A DNA stretch of 54,710 nt from Gaoshiqia sediminis (GCF_025907915.1 NZ_JAPAAF010000030.1:1-54710); one strand, 5' to 3'; shown: positions 44,747 to 54,238, numbered from the stretch's first letter. Program-made: numbers and translations. The notes: generated by a model not told the origin, from the sequence alone.

Positions 44747-45568
44747 ATGGATAAAAACAAACTACTTCGGATTATCGCTAAAGATCTGGAAGAATTGAAC
44801 GAAATCACACAGGAACTGACGGATAAAAACCAGCTTACCGGCATTGAAATTGAATTTGCCCTGAGCAAATCGCGGCTTATTTTACAGGCCTATGAATTTC
44901 TGAAGGAGATGAACAGCCAGCCCCGCGAGCAGGTACTTCCGGCCGAACGCCCGATACCGGCGCCTGCCCCGGAACCAATCAACGGACAGGATAAAAGAGA
45001 TGACCGGCCAGCAGAACCGGCACCACCAATCCTGGCGGATAGGCGTGCTGCTAAGCTCTCCGAACCGGAAACCATTCAGGAAACTATTCAGCCGAAAGAG
45101 GCCGTTGCCCCGCCAGCCCGTGATATCCCGGGGCCGGCACCGCACGAAACAGAAAAAGCTGCTGCAACGCCAGCAACACCTGCCGTTAAAATTAACGAGG
45201 AAGAACGGCAACCCGATGCGGAGGAGGAGGAAGATGTGATCGAAAACCACAGAAAGATTGTGGGTGAGTTTTTCAACCAGGGAAAGTCGCTCAACGAACT
45301 GCTCTCGGGGGCCCACAAACTGGACCAACAACTGGCCAGCACCCCGATTGCGCGACTCGAATCAGCCATCGGCCTGAACGACCGGTTCCAGTTTATCCGC
45401 GAACTTTTCAATAACGATCCCAATTTGTTTCATGCCACCGTCACGCAAATCGACCGGATGAACGACATGACCGAAGCGGTCAGCTACCTGAGCAACAATT
45501 TCAGGTGGAAAAAGAATGAGATGAGCATCAAATTCGCCCAATTGGTCAAACGCAGATTTTCGAATTAA
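44747..45568 (+). CDS. Conserved Bacteroidota hypothetical protein with disordered middle
   Basis: A 273-residue soluble protein. The N-terminal 65 residues are helical. A long Pro/Ala/Glu-rich low-complexity linker (about 66-165) follows, and the C-terminal 100 residues form a helical domain with the pattern IARLESAIGLNDRFQFIRELFNNDPNLF...YLSNNFRWKKNE. I recall this C-terminal pattern from uncharacterised Bacteroidota proteins. There is no signal peptide. It lies 2 bases upstream of rsmI and is probably cotranscribed with it. Function unknown. Confidence 0.8.
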   Translation: MDKNKLLRIIAKDLEELNEITQELTDKNQLTGIEIEFALSKSRLILQAYEFLKEMNSQPREQVLPAERPIPAPAPEPINGQDKRDDRPAEPAPPILADRRAAKLSEPETIQETIQPKEAVAPPARDIPGPAPHETEKAAATPATPAVKINEEERQPDAEEEEDVIENHRKIVGEFFNQGKSLNELLSGAHKLDQQLASTPIARLESAIGLNDRFQFIRELFNNDPNLFHATVTQIDRMNDMTEAVSYLSNNFRWKKNEMSIKFAQLVKRRFSN

Positions 45569-45570
45569 TC

Positions 45571-46278
45571 ATGGCAAAGCTATACCTGGTACCGACGCCG
45601 ATCGGTAATTTGGACGACATGACCTTCCGCGCCGTAAAGATTCTGAAAGAAGTGGACCTGATTTTGGCCGAAGACACCCGCACCTCGTCCAAATTACTGA
45701 ACCACTTTGGGATACAAAACAAACTGAGTTCGCACCATAAATTTAACGAGCACCAAACGGCCGGGAACATTGCCCGGCGCATCGAATCCGGCGAAAACAT
45801 TGCGCTCATTTCCGACGCCGGCACACCGGGTATCAGCGACCCGGGCTTTCTGCTGGTGAAAAACTGCCTCGAAAACGGAATCGACGTGGAATGCCTCCCC
45901 GGGGCAACAGCCCTGATCCCGGCGCTGGTGAACTCAGGACTGCCGTCAGACCGGTTCTGTTTCGAAGGATTTCTGCCGGTAAAAAAAGGACGTCAAAAAA
46001 AGCTGCAAGCACTGGCCGGTGAAGAACGTACGCTGATTTTCTACGAATCGCCCTACCGGCTGATTAAAACGCTGGAGCAACTGCTGGAATATTTCGGCGA
46101 TCGCCAGATTTCTGTCTCCCGCGAGCTGTCCAAGTTGCACGAAGAAAATGCCAGAGGCACGATCTCAGAAGTTCTGGAACACTTTAAGGCAAAAACCATT
46201 AAGGGCGAAATTGTGATCGTGGTGGAAGGGAAGCCGCCCCCTAAAGCCTCTCAAGGAGGGGGAAAAGAGTTCAGCTAA
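45571..46278 (+). CDS. rsmI: 16S rRNA (cytidine(1402)-2'-O)-methyltransferase
   Basis: A 235-residue SAM-dependent methyltransferase of the tetrapyrrole-methylase fold that 2'-O-methylates C1402 of 16S rRNA. The start LYLVPTPIGNLDDMTFRA and the EDTRTSSKLL, SDAGTPGISDPG, LPGATALIPALV and FYESPYRL motifs are diagnostic. The last ~12 residues (EGKPPPKASQGGGKEFS) are encoded by a CCCCC...GGGGG repeat at 46237-46262 and are probably not part of the ancestral protein. Confidence 0.96.
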   Translation: MAKLYLVPTPIGNLDDMTFRAVKILKEVDLILAEDTRTSSKLLNHFGIQNKLSSHHKFNEHQTAGNIARRIESGENIALISDAGTPGISDPGFLLVKNCLENGIDVECLPGATALIPALVNSGLPSDRFCFEGFLPVKKGRQKKLQALAGEERTLIFYESPYRLIKTLEQLLEYFGDRQISVSRELSKLHEENARGTISEVLEHFKAKTIKGEIVIVVEGKPPPKASQGGGKEFS

Positions 46279-46287
46279 AAAAAACAT

Positions 46288-46503
46288 TGGTGCCCGGTAA
46301 ACAGGATATAAAGTCCCTACGGGACTCTGTTGTAATTACTAACATGTTTCTTCCAATATGTTGTCCGGTAGTTGCCGGACAGTCCCTTTAGGGACGTTAT
46401 ATGGGTAGAAAAAAAGTAATCCCTTATTCCCCAAGTCCGGCAACTGCCGGACGCAATAAAAACGCGGGCTACAGCATTTTTAGAATAAATTAACCGGACA
46501 CCA
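46288..46503. repeat. REP-like hairpin element upstream of the Y1 transposase (copy B)
   Basis: A 216-bp element with imperfect terminal inverted repeats: TGGTGCCCGGTAAA (46288-46301) and TTAACCGGACACCA (46490-46503). Inside are AGTCCCTACGGGACT (46312-46326), GTCCGG...CCGGAC palindromes at 46363-46380 and 46435-46452, and AGTCCC..GGGAC (46381-46395). The last is followed by the shared ATATGGGTAGAAAAA motif. It ends 16 bases before the transposase ATG. It shares ends and motif order with copy A. Confidence 0.8.
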
Positions 46504-46519
46504 ATGAAAAGAATAAGAA

Positions 46520-46999
46520 ATGGCTAACACGTACACGCAAATTCATATTCAAGCAGTATTTTCAGTTCAAGATCGTTCTTGTCTGATTAAAAAATCCTGG
46601 AAGGATGAATTGTATCAGTACATAACCGGAATCATTCAAAATTATGGGCATAAAATCCTGGCGATAAATGGTATGCCTGATCATATCCATGTATTCTTTG
46701 GCATGAGACCTACCCAATCATTATCTGATTTGATGCAGCATGTTAAGGGAAGCTCCTCAAAGTGGATCAATGAAAAGAGATTTATGCAAGTTCAGTTTTC
46801 TTGGCAGGAGGGATATGGTGCTTTTTCCTACAGTAAATCTCATGTTGACCCTGTTATTGAATACATAAAAAGACAAGAAATCCATCATCATAAGAAAACA
46901 TTCATTGAAGAATATCTTGAATTTTTAGAACGTTTTCAAGTACCGCATGACGAGCGATACATCTTTAAACCAGTAGAATACGACATGAATGACGTTTAA
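46520..46999 (+). mobile_element. tnpA: REP-associated / IS200-like Y1 transposase gene (RAYT)
   Basis: A 159-residue HUH single-strand transposase. The HUH motif is H55-x-H57 (DHIHVFF), and the catalytic tyrosine is Y115 in the YIKRQ..HH pattern with Q119. The WQEGYGAFS stretch is typical of the IS200/IS605 TnpA superfamily. No tnpB is present. Hairpin elements flank the gene on both sides, the arrangement of REP-associated tyrosine transposases (RAYTs), which act on palindromic REP sequences. All catalytic residues are present, so it may be active. The gene sits between rsmI and a HAD gene. Confidence 0.9.
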
Positions 47000-47000
47000 G

Positions 47001-47124
47001 AAGCGCCGTTAGGCGCCAAATATGGGTAGAAAAAGCAATGTCCAGCTTTTCTTCCGTCCCGTCCGGGACGGAACAGGATTGATACAAATGTATATCCTAC
47101 CCATATCAAGTTCCTAACGGAACT
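47001..47124. repeat. REP-like hairpin element downstream of the transposase (copy C)
   Basis: Directly after the transposase stop lie the palindrome GCGCC-GTTA-GGCGC (47003-47016), the shared ATATGGGTAGAAAAA motif, and a 9-bp stem (TTCCGTCCC/GGGACGGAA, 47052-47073). On the opposite strand are an inverted copy of the motif (TATCCTACCCATAT, 47093-47106) and a GTTCC-TAAC-GGAAC hairpin (47110-47123). The stem bases differ from those in copies A and B but remain paired. Confidence 0.75.
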
Positions 47125-47226
47125 ATTCACGAGTTAGCCATCCGTTTGGTTTCATGGCGAATCTCATGAAAAAGTGTTTGCAGCCAAGATTTATAAATTA
47201 AGAAATACTCAAAAAAATAAACCCAA

Positions 47227-48072
47227 ATGTCAAAACCCAAGCATTTAAGTGACGGCAATGTTCCCCCTTTTCGGGAGGGGGATCGGGGGAAGCTCCCCTC
47301 CTTTGGAGGGGCGGGGGGAGGCCGGAAATACGAACACCTGTTTTTTGATCTCGACAATACCCTGTGGGATTTTGACACCAATGCCCGGCTGGCGATGCAG
47401 GAAACCGTATCCCAGCTAAAAATAGAGAGTCAGCTGCCCGATTTCGACAGCTTTTACCACTTTTACGAACAAGTGAACACCAGCCTGTGGGAAGCCTACC
47501 GAAAACAGGAAATCCGCAAACCCGAACTCATTAAAAAGCGCTTTGAAGACTCCCTGGCCCACTTCCAAATCGAAGGCATTGACCCGGTGGAGATGAACGA
47601 CCTGTACCTGAAAATTATGCCCCGCCAAAAACAACTGGTAACAGGCGCACTCGAAACGCTCAGCTATTTAAAATCGAAACGGTACCATTTGCACATCATC
47701 ACCAACGGATTTAAAGAGGTGCAACACGCAAAAATCAATACCTGCGGATTGGCCCCCTACTTTGAAGGGGTATTCATTTCGGAAGAGATCCAGGCCCCCA
47801 AACCCGACAAACGTATTTTCAAACATGCCCTGATGAACTGCAATGCCAAAAAGAGCAAAAGCATCATGATTGGCGATTCATTCGAAACCGACATTTTAGG
47901 GGCAAATCAATTCGGCATGGATAGCATCCATCTCCAAAAAAACACAAATTCAACTGACACTCCCCCTGTTTTTACGAACTTAAGCCAAAATACAGACAAC
48001 ATTCCACCCACCACCCCCTCTTTCAAAACTGGTATTATCGAAAATTTAACACAACTTCTGGATATTTTCTAG
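47227..48072 (+). CDS. HAD-family hydrolase (YjjG-like nucleotidase) with repeat-derived N-terminus
   Basis: A 281-residue HAD phosphatase resembling the YjjG/YfnB group of pyrimidine nucleotidases. Motif I is FFDLDNTLWDF (about 38-48), motif II is around ITNGF, motif III around K in APKPDKRIF, and motif IV is GDSFETD. The family normally begins a few residues before motif I. Here residues about 12-33 are encoded by a palindromic CCCCC/GGGGG repeat (47262-47322). No other start lies between it and motif I, so the longer start at 47227 is required. The C-terminus is Thr/Pro-rich. Confidence 0.85.
   Translation: MSKPKHLSDGNVPPFREGDRGKLPSFGGAGGGRKYEHLFFDLDNTLWDFDTNARLAMQETVSQLKIESQLPDFDSFYHFYEQVNTSLWEAYRKQEIRKPELIKKRFEDSLAHFQIEGIDPVEMNDLYLKIMPRQKQLVTGALETLSYLKSKRYHLHIITNGFKEVQHAKINTCGLAPYFEGVFISEEIQAPKPDKRIFKHALMNCNAKKSKSIMIGDSFETDILGANQFGMDSIHLQKNTNSTDTPPVFTNLSQNTDNIPPTTPSFKTGIIENLTQLLDIF
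47262..47322. repeat. G/C-rich palindromic repeat inside the 5' end of the HAD gene
   Basis: Two adjacent hairpins occur in the coding sequence: CCCCC..GGGGG (47263-47281) and CCCCTCC-TTT-GGAGGGG (47295-47311), followed by a G-rich tail. This form is a familiar dispersed intergenic repeat in Bacteroidota, from memory. It keeps the reading frame open. Confidence 0.7.
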
Positions 48073-48446
48073 ATCCTAAAATCAGTTCCCGTCACTTTCA
48101 CAATTAGCTGTGTCAAAGAAAAATATCTAGCTTATTACATACATACTAAAAACAAAGCACTTCCACAAACATGACAAATGTCATAAACATATCATACAAT
48201 TTTTTATTCGACCTCTTTCGGGATAAGTTTTAATTTTTACTTTTGTAATTGTTAAGGTTTTTTAACATTATTGCGCTGGAATTAATAAATTGAAATTGAC
48301 GATTCCAAGACGACAACGAAAAAACAATAGCTGAATGTTTGGGGGAACAGAAGGTATTGAAAACGATCAACTATTGAGGGGAAATTCATTCAACTGTCCT
48401 TATTTATATTGAAAATGATGCTGTTTAATTATTTAAAATTATTTCT
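48073..48446 (+). promoter_or_regulatory. susC upstream region with candidate promoter and long leader
   Basis: This 374-bp gap contains no gene. TTTC (48216-48219) and TACTTTTG (48238-48245), 18 bases apart, fit the Bacteroidota promoter and would start a transcript near 48252. That leaves an untranslated leader of about 195 bases before susC. Long leaders are common for susC-type genes and can be targets of small RNAs. No riboswitch was recognised. Confidence 0.5.
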
Positions 48447-51400
48447 ATGAAAAAAATCGCATTACTACTTGCAATTTTTGCAATTGGTTTGCAGGCTGTC
48501 TTAGCCCAAACCAAGGAAATTACAGGTACGGTAACCTCTGCCGACGACGGCATGTCCATACCTGGTGTTTCTGTTTCAGTCAAGGGTACCACATTGGGTA
48601 CCATCACCGACCTTGACGGTAAGTACTTCCTTAAAGTACCACAAGATGCCAAAACATTGGTATTTTCATTTGTGGGCATGCAAACCCAAGAAGCCGCCAT
48701 TTCCGGAACTACCATCAATGTGGTTATGGAATCTGATGTTGTAGGCATCAATGAGGTTGTCGTGACGGCCATGGGTATCAGACGAGATGCGAAAGCCCTT
48801 GGGTATGCCGTACAGGATGTTGATTCGGAAGAATTGATGAAAACTGGTTCACCGGATCTTGCCAAGGCGCTTCAGGGAAAAGTTGCCGGTATCGATATTA
48901 AAGTGTCGAGTGGTATGCCTGGTGCTTCATCACAAATCATTATCCGAGGTTCTCGTTCATTCACAGGGAATAATACTCCGCTATACGTAATTGATGGCAT
49001 GCCTATAGCCAGTACTGCTTCCTATAACACCGGTGATGGTGTTACCGGAGCTGACATCTCAAACAGGGCACTGGATATTAACCCAAATGATATTGAGAGC
49101 ATTAATGTATTGAAAGGACAAGCTGCTGCTGCGCTGTATGGGCTCCGGGCATCAAACGGGGTAGTTATTATTACAACAAAAAGTGGTAAAGGTGGAGCTA
49201 AGGGTGTTCCCGTTGTCACAATCAATCAAACTACAAGCTTTGAAAAAGTATCCCGCACACCAGACTACCAAACGACTTGGTCACAAGGATACTCAGGTGC
49301 ATACAGCTCAGGTACGTCCATGTCTTGGGGTGCAAAAATTACAGAATTGCCTAATGACCCAACATATGGCGGAAATGGGAATGGACACGAAGGCATGTAC
49401 AAAGTACCCCAACTTGAAAAAGCTGGACTGGATCCATGGGTAAAGCCACAAGTTTATAATAACTGGGATGACTATTACCAGACAGGTGTTACGTCAACTT
49501 CATCGGCTAATGTTAGCCAAGCCGATGACAACGGTAATTTCTCCTTGGGGTTGGGATATACAGATCAAACAGGTATTGCTTTAAATACCGGCATGGAACG
49601 CTGGAATGCCAAAGCCACAGCAGAACGAAAACTCAACAATAACTTTTCTGTTGGGTTCAATGCAAACTATGCCAAAACAGTTATTGACAAACTAACTGGT
49701 GCCAATGACGGATCTTTGGCTGGTGTTCTGTCCGCTCCAAGCAGTTATAATTTGAAAGGAATCCCATACCACGTTCCTGGAGATCCTTACACACAGATCT
49801 ACTATCGTTCACTCACTTTTGACAATCCTTACTGGATCGAAAAAAACAATACTTTCAATGAAGAAACCAATCGTTTCTTCGGGAATGGCTATGTTGAGTA
49901 TAACGCTACATTCACAGAAGATATGAACCTGACGGTTAAATATCAATTAGGTGTGGATAGCTATACGACACACTTCCAGGACATATTCGGTTATGGCAGC
50001 AAAGGTAAAACAGGTGAGATCAATAACTATGGAGTTACCGATATGACCTACAACTCATTGCTGACTGCAAATTATGACTGGAAAATCAACAACGATTTCC
50101 AGCTAAATGTTATTTTGGGTAATGAATTAGATCATAACCGTCAAAAGACATATGACCAATACGGACAAGAATTCAACTTTGGGGGATGGAACCATATCAA
50201 TAATGCCAATACAGTAACATCTTCTGAAGAACAATACCAAAATCGCACAGTTGGATTTTTCTCCAGCCTCTCATTATCCTGGAAAGACATGTTATTCTTC
50301 AATGCAACGGGAAGAAATGACATCGCTTCTTCGATGCCAAGAGATAACCGATCGTTCTTTTATCCATCTGTTTCACTTGGCTTTATTGCATCAGAATTGA
50401 ATTTCTTAAAAGAGTTAGACTGGTTAAATTTTGCAAAAGTAAGAGGTTCGTATGCTGAAGTAGGCCAAGCTGGTACTTACTATGAAAACTTTTTCTCTAA
50501 ACCCAACTATGGAGGTGGTTTCTGGACTGGAGAACCTGTTGCCTATCCGGTAGATGGGGTAAACACTTACATTCCCAACAATATATTGTACGACCCGGCA
50601 CTGAAACCCCAAAATACAAAATCATACGAGGTAGGGGTAAACCTAAAAATGTTCAAAAACCGCTTTGGTATTGACTATACATACTCTCGTCAGAATGTTG
50701 AAGATCAAATCTTCCAGGTTCCATTGGCCGGATCAACCGGTGCTGCCAGCTTAATGATGAATGGTGGTAAAGTTCATACCAACAGCCACGAGGTTATGCT
50801 TTACCTCACTCCAATCTCGACCAAAGATTTCACTTGGGATTTATCTGTTAACTATTCAAAGATTGACAACGTAGTGGATGAACTTGCTCCGGGTGTTGAA
50901 AGTATTTTTCTGGGAGGTTTTGTAACGCCTCAGGTGCGTGCCGGAATTGGCGATACTTACCCGGTAATATACGGTACTCAATACAAGAAAAACGAAAAAG
51001 GACAAATTCTGGTCAATGAAAATCCTGGAGATGCTGACTACGGTATGCCAATGGCCGGTGACCCTGGAGTCCTCGGCTCTGTGTCTCCTGATTTTATCCT
51101 TGGAGGATCTTCTACGTTTACTTACAAAAACATCTCATTGAGCGCTGTATTCGAATGGAAAAACGGCGGGCACATGTACTCAGGTTCAAACGGCCTTCTA
51201 GACCTTTACGGTATGTCTGAAAGAACAGAAGACAGAGAATCAACCTTCATCTATCAAGGTTATAAAGCCGACGGTACCCCTAATGACATCGTACGTGGAG
51301 GCGAAACAGATCCGCAAGCTGTTCAAACGCTGTATTCTGATGTTCTTTCCAACATAGATGAATACTACATTTTTGGAAATTCATTCATCAAATTGAGAGA

Positions 51401-51611
51401 ACTCTCCCTAAAATATTTCTTACCGAAGAATACTATCCCGAAAGTGGATGTATCTGTATCAGCTTTTGCCAGAAATATTCTACTATGGACAGAACTTCCA
51501 AACTTTGATCCTGAAAGTTCTCAAGGTAACAACAACATCGCCGGAGGCTTCGAGCGCTTTACATTACCCCAGGCAACCAGTTTTGGTTTTGGAGTAGAAG
51601 TGAAATTCTAA
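48447..51611 (+). CDS. susC-like: SusC/RagA-family TonB-dependent outer membrane transporter
   Basis: A 1054-residue TonB-dependent channel. It has a signal peptide (1-20, ending VLAQ), an N-terminal carboxypeptidase-regulatory-like domain (about 24-100, EITGTVTSADDGMSIPGVSV...), a plug domain (about 110-240, with NDIESINVLKGQAAAALYGLRASNGVVIITTK, the SusC signature) and a large beta-barrel with a terminal aromatic strand ending VEVKF. It works with the SusD-like lipoprotein encoded next to import a glycan or peptide. The window has no linked glycoside hydrolase, so the substrate cannot be named. Confidence 0.96.
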   Translation: MKKIALLLAIFAIGLQAVLAQTKEITGTVTSADDGMSIPGVSVSVKGTTLGTITDLDGKYFLKVPQDAKTLVFSFVGMQTQEAAISGTTINVVMESDVVGINEVVVTAMGIRRDAKALGYAVQDVDSEELMKTGSPDLAKALQGKVAGIDIKVSSGMPGASSQIIIRGSRSFTGNNTPLYVIDGMPIASTASYNTGDGVTGADISNRALDINPNDIESINVLKGQAAAALYGLRASNGVVIITTKSGKGGAKGVPVVTINQTTSFEKVSRTPDYQTTWSQGYSGAYSSGTSMSWGAKITELPNDPTYGGNGNGHEGMYKVPQLEKAGLDPWVKPQVYNNWDDYYQTGVTSTSSANVSQADDNGNFSLGLGYTDQTGIALNTGMERWNAKATAERKLNNNFSVGFNANYAKTVIDKLTGANDGSLAGVLSAPSSYNLKGIPYHVPGDPYTQIYYRSLTFDNPYWIEKNNTFNEETNRFFGNGYVEYNATFTEDMNLTVKYQLGVDSYTTHFQDIFGYGSKGKTGEINNYGVTDMTYNSLLTANYDWKINNDFQLNVILGNELDHNRQKTYDQYGQEFNFGGWNHINNANTVTSSEEQYQNRTVGFFSSLSLSWKDMLFFNATGRNDIASSMPRDNRSFFYPSVSLGFIASELNFLKELDWLNFAKVRGSYAEVGQAGTYYENFFSKPNYGGGFWTGEPVAYPVDGVNTYIPNNILYDPALKPQNTKSYEVGVNLKMFKNRFGIDYTYSRQNVEDQIFQVPLAGSTGAASLMMNGGKVHTNSHEVMLYLTPISTKDFTWDLSVNYSKIDNVVDELAPGVESIFLGGFVTPQVRAGIGDTYPVIYGTQYKKNEKGQILVNENPGDADYGMPMAGDPGVLGSVSPDFILGGSSTFTYKNISLSAVFEWKNGGHMYSGSNGLLDLYGMSERTEDRESTFIYQGYKADGTPNDIVRGGETDPQAVQTLYSDVLSNIDEYYIFGNSFIKLRELSLKYFLPKNTIPKVDVSVSAFARNILLWTELPNFDPESSQGNNNIAGGFERFTLPQATSFGFGVEVKF

Positions 51612-51630
51612 TTTTAAAATTGTATAGATT

Positions 51631-53079
51631 ATGAAAAAATATATCAATAAACTAATAATTGCATGTTGTGCTGTTGTTGTTTATTCTTGTTCTGAAGATA
51701 CCATGGATGATATCAACAAGAATGTCAATGACCCAACAGATGTTTCTTCCAGTTTGATTATCACGGAAGCTATGACAAGTTCAGCATTCAGTGTAACCGG
51801 TAGTGATCTTGCCTTCTACTCATCAGTTTACGTTGAGCATAATGTGGGGGTATATAACCAGATGTATAATGCTGAAATCCGTTCGAATGAGCCACAAAGC
51901 AGCACTACCTACAATAATTCATGGAATTCAATTTACCAGAATTTGTTAAACCTGAAAACGATCATCGAGAAATGTTCTGAAGGTGGTTCCGAAGAAGGTA
52001 ACTTTCACACTCTTGGTATTGCTCAGACTTTAACAGCTTACAACTTAGCCATCTTAACCGATGTAATGGGTGATGTCCCCTGGACAGAAGCCCTGCAACC
52101 GGGTGTTATCTTTACACCAAAACTGGACAAACAAGAAGATATCTATAATGAAATCTTCACCTTGTTGGATAACGCAACAACAAATTTGGCCAAAGAAACC
52201 ACTTTCCCATTGCTTGGGAAACAGGACTTCATCTATGGAGGAAATGCGGCAAGTATTGCTAAATGGATCAAGTTCGCCAATGGCTTGAAAGCCAGGTACA
52301 CCATGAGATTATCTCATAAGTCTGCAGATTATGACGCTGTAATTTCTTACGCCAATCTGTCGTTCACAAACGCTTCGGAGCAGTGTGAGTTTAATTATAA
52401 TGGAACCACAACAAAAAGTCCGTTTCAGCAATTCTTTTTGGATCGAGACTATTTCGGTGCCAGTAAAAGTTTCCATGACAAGTTAGTTGAGCGAAATGAT
52501 CCTCGTGATGCCATATTATTCAAACCTTACGATGAAGATGGGGAGCTTTTATTTGCACCAAACGGTAGCCCAAACCAAGCCCAAGGTGTTTATGCAATAT
52601 CAGCTATCAGTTCTTTAACTGCTCCAACATATCTATTAAGCTATCATGAAGTCGAATTTCTGAAGGCTGAAGCCTTTGCTCGCAAGAATGAACTGGATGA
52701 TGCCAAAGATGCCCTCAAAAATGCCATTATTGCGGCATGCGGTAAAGATAATATCGGTATTTCTGCTGAAGATGCAGAAGCATATTATCAGGATGAAGTT
52801 TTGCCACTTTTAACAGACCAGGCAGCTACTCTCAAAGAAATCATGGTTCAAAAATATATTGCTTTCTTTGAAGAAGAAGCAGTGGAAGCTTACAATGACA
52901 TCCGCCGTTTAAAAGCAATGGGAAATGATTTCATTAAAATAGATAATCCATTGAAATTCCCTTTACGGTTTACTTATGGATCTGAAGATGTCACAACTAA
53001 TGAAAATGTCCGGAATGCATACGGAGATGGTACTTATGTATATACTGAAAACGTATGGTGGGCCGGAGGTACTCGCTAG
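51631..53079 (+). CDS. susD-like: SusD/RagB-family substrate-binding lipoprotein
   Basis: A 482-residue lipoprotein (lipobox region VVVYSC with Cys 20) that caps the SusC channel. Helical TPR-like segments and stretches such as LTAYNLAILTDVMGDVPWTEALQPG, YLLSYHEVEFLKAEAFARKNELDDAKDALKNAI and EAVEAYNDIRRLKA are typical of the SusD-like_2 group. It starts 20 bases after susC, in the same operon. Confidence 0.95.
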   Translation: MKKYINKLIIACCAVVVYSCSEDTMDDINKNVNDPTDVSSSLIITEAMTSSAFSVTGSDLAFYSSVYVEHNVGVYNQMYNAEIRSNEPQSSTTYNNSWNSIYQNLLNLKTIIEKCSEGGSEEGNFHTLGIAQTLTAYNLAILTDVMGDVPWTEALQPGVIFTPKLDKQEDIYNEIFTLLDNATTNLAKETTFPLLGKQDFIYGGNAASIAKWIKFANGLKARYTMRLSHKSADYDAVISYANLSFTNASEQCEFNYNGTTTKSPFQQFFLDRDYFGASKSFHDKLVERNDPRDAILFKPYDEDGELLFAPNGSPNQAQGVYAISAISSLTAPTYLLSYHEVEFLKAEAFARKNELDDAKDALKNAIIAACGKDNIGISAEDAEAYYQDEVLPLLTDQAATLKEIMVQKYIAFFEEEAVEAYNDIRRLKAMGNDFIKIDNPLKFPLRFTYGSEDVTTNENVRNAYGDGTYVYTENVWWAGGTR

Positions 53080-53108
53080 TTTATTTTTACAATACAAAAA
53101 AAACAACT

Positions 53109-53918
53109 ATGAAACAGATTAATATAATAGCTTTCTTCTTCGCATTTGTTCTACTATTTGGAGCATGCGAGGATACCAACGAAAACTTAGTTGGATCGAG
53201 GGGACTCGCAGTTGTACCTGTTATTTCAGAACTAACACCCGAATCTCCTGTCTTCTCCGATCTGGAAGAAAGTAGCTTTGTAACTTTCACTGTTGACTTA
53301 ATGGAAGGGGATGTTGTTGACGATGCAGAAATTCAAGTCGTATATGAAGGGAAAACCGGAATCTTGGATAAAATACAATCGTTCCCGGCAAGTTTTAACA
53401 TAACTGCCCCGGACATGTTAACCGCATTGGGTATTTCTGAAAGTGAAGTAAGTCTTGGAACTTCTTTTTATATCTATGTAATTACCACATCCCAAGGACT
53501 TTCAACACGTTCTCTAGCCAGTATCCAGATCAAGCTTCCTTGTGAATATGACCCAAGCCTAGCTTATGGTTCATATGCTGTTACTAGTGACTGGTATGCA
53601 GATGGTGGAGGTAAGATTTCTATTGCTATCGATGAAACAGACCCATACATTGTTTATGTTTCGGGACTTGAAGTTACCGGTGGAGAAGGATTGGTTGAAG
53701 ATCAAGGACCTCTGAAAATGGTTATTGATCCAGCCACTTTTAATGTGACTGTTGCAAATCAAATCCTTTCATCTGATGCATGGGGCTATGGGCCAATACA
53801 CTACGAGGGTTCAGGAACATTTAACTCCTGTGAAGGAAACTATAATATGATTTTTACCATTTCACTTCCTGGTATAGATTATAGTACTACCTATCCATTT
53901 TCCATGACAAGGGAATAA
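53109..53918 (+). CDS. SusE/F-like surface lipoprotein, third gene of the sus operon
   Basis: About 269 residues from the ATG at 53109, chosen because it gives a clear lipoprotein signal (AFFFAFVLLFGAC, Cys 19). A frame starting at 53055 would overlap susD without need. The mature protein is strand-rich. It has an N-terminal Ig-like part (about 35-140) and a C-terminal beta part with paired cysteines (near C157 and C249) and many aromatic residues. It probably sits at the cell surface as an accessory ligand binder; I do not recognise a specific family. Confidence 0.85.
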   Translation: MKQINIIAFFFAFVLLFGACEDTNENLVGSRGLAVVPVISELTPESPVFSDLEESSFVTFTVDLMEGDVVDDAEIQVVYEGKTGILDKIQSFPASFNITAPDMLTALGISESEVSLGTSFYIYVITTSQGLSTRSLASIQIKLPCEYDPSLAYGSYAVTSDWYADGGGKISIAIDETDPYIVYVSGLEVTGGEGLVEDQGPLKMVIDPATFNVTVANQILSSDAWGYGPIHYEGSGTFNSCEGNYNMIFTISLPGIDYSTTYPFSMTRE

Positions 53919-53941
53919 AAAGTTAAAATATCACAACTAGA

Positions 53942-53978
53942 AAGCGACTGCCCCGCAAAGGCAGTCGCTTATTTTTTT
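53942..53978 (+). terminator. Rho-independent terminator of the sus operon
   Basis: An 11-bp perfect stem (AAGCGACTGCC at 53942-53952, complement at 53960-53970) with a 7-base loop is followed by a run of T's. It lies 23 bases past the last stop codon and is the strongest terminator in the window. Confidence 0.9.
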
Positions 53979-54238
53979 ATCTTTCGGGCAGACAAGTCAT
54001 TCCTTTTTCTTAGGGCACACAGCACTTGCAGCTTCACCGGGAATTCAGCATTCCATTTCCGGATTTTCCACAATCGAAACGACAAACGTGGAAAAGTTTG
54101 GGACACTTTACCGATTGCAGGCAAATTCTATTAAACGTGTTGATTATAGTTTTCGCAGGATAGAAATGCCAGCACCCGCTAACAGCGGGAGCTACCGGCG
54201 GCCATAGAGATAATCGATGACATTTTGAATTTCACTTG
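53979..54238. other. Intergenic region without recognised gene
   Basis: No convincing reading frame is present. One palindrome, CCCGCTAACAGCGGG (near 54175-54190), resembles the hairpins of the nearby cluster. The rest shows no feature I can support. Confidence 0.5.

Noticed and set aside
46520-46999. Autonomous IS200/IS605 element with tnpB
   Set aside because: No tnpB-like gene is next to it, and the flanks are REP-like hairpins, so a RAYT is the better call.
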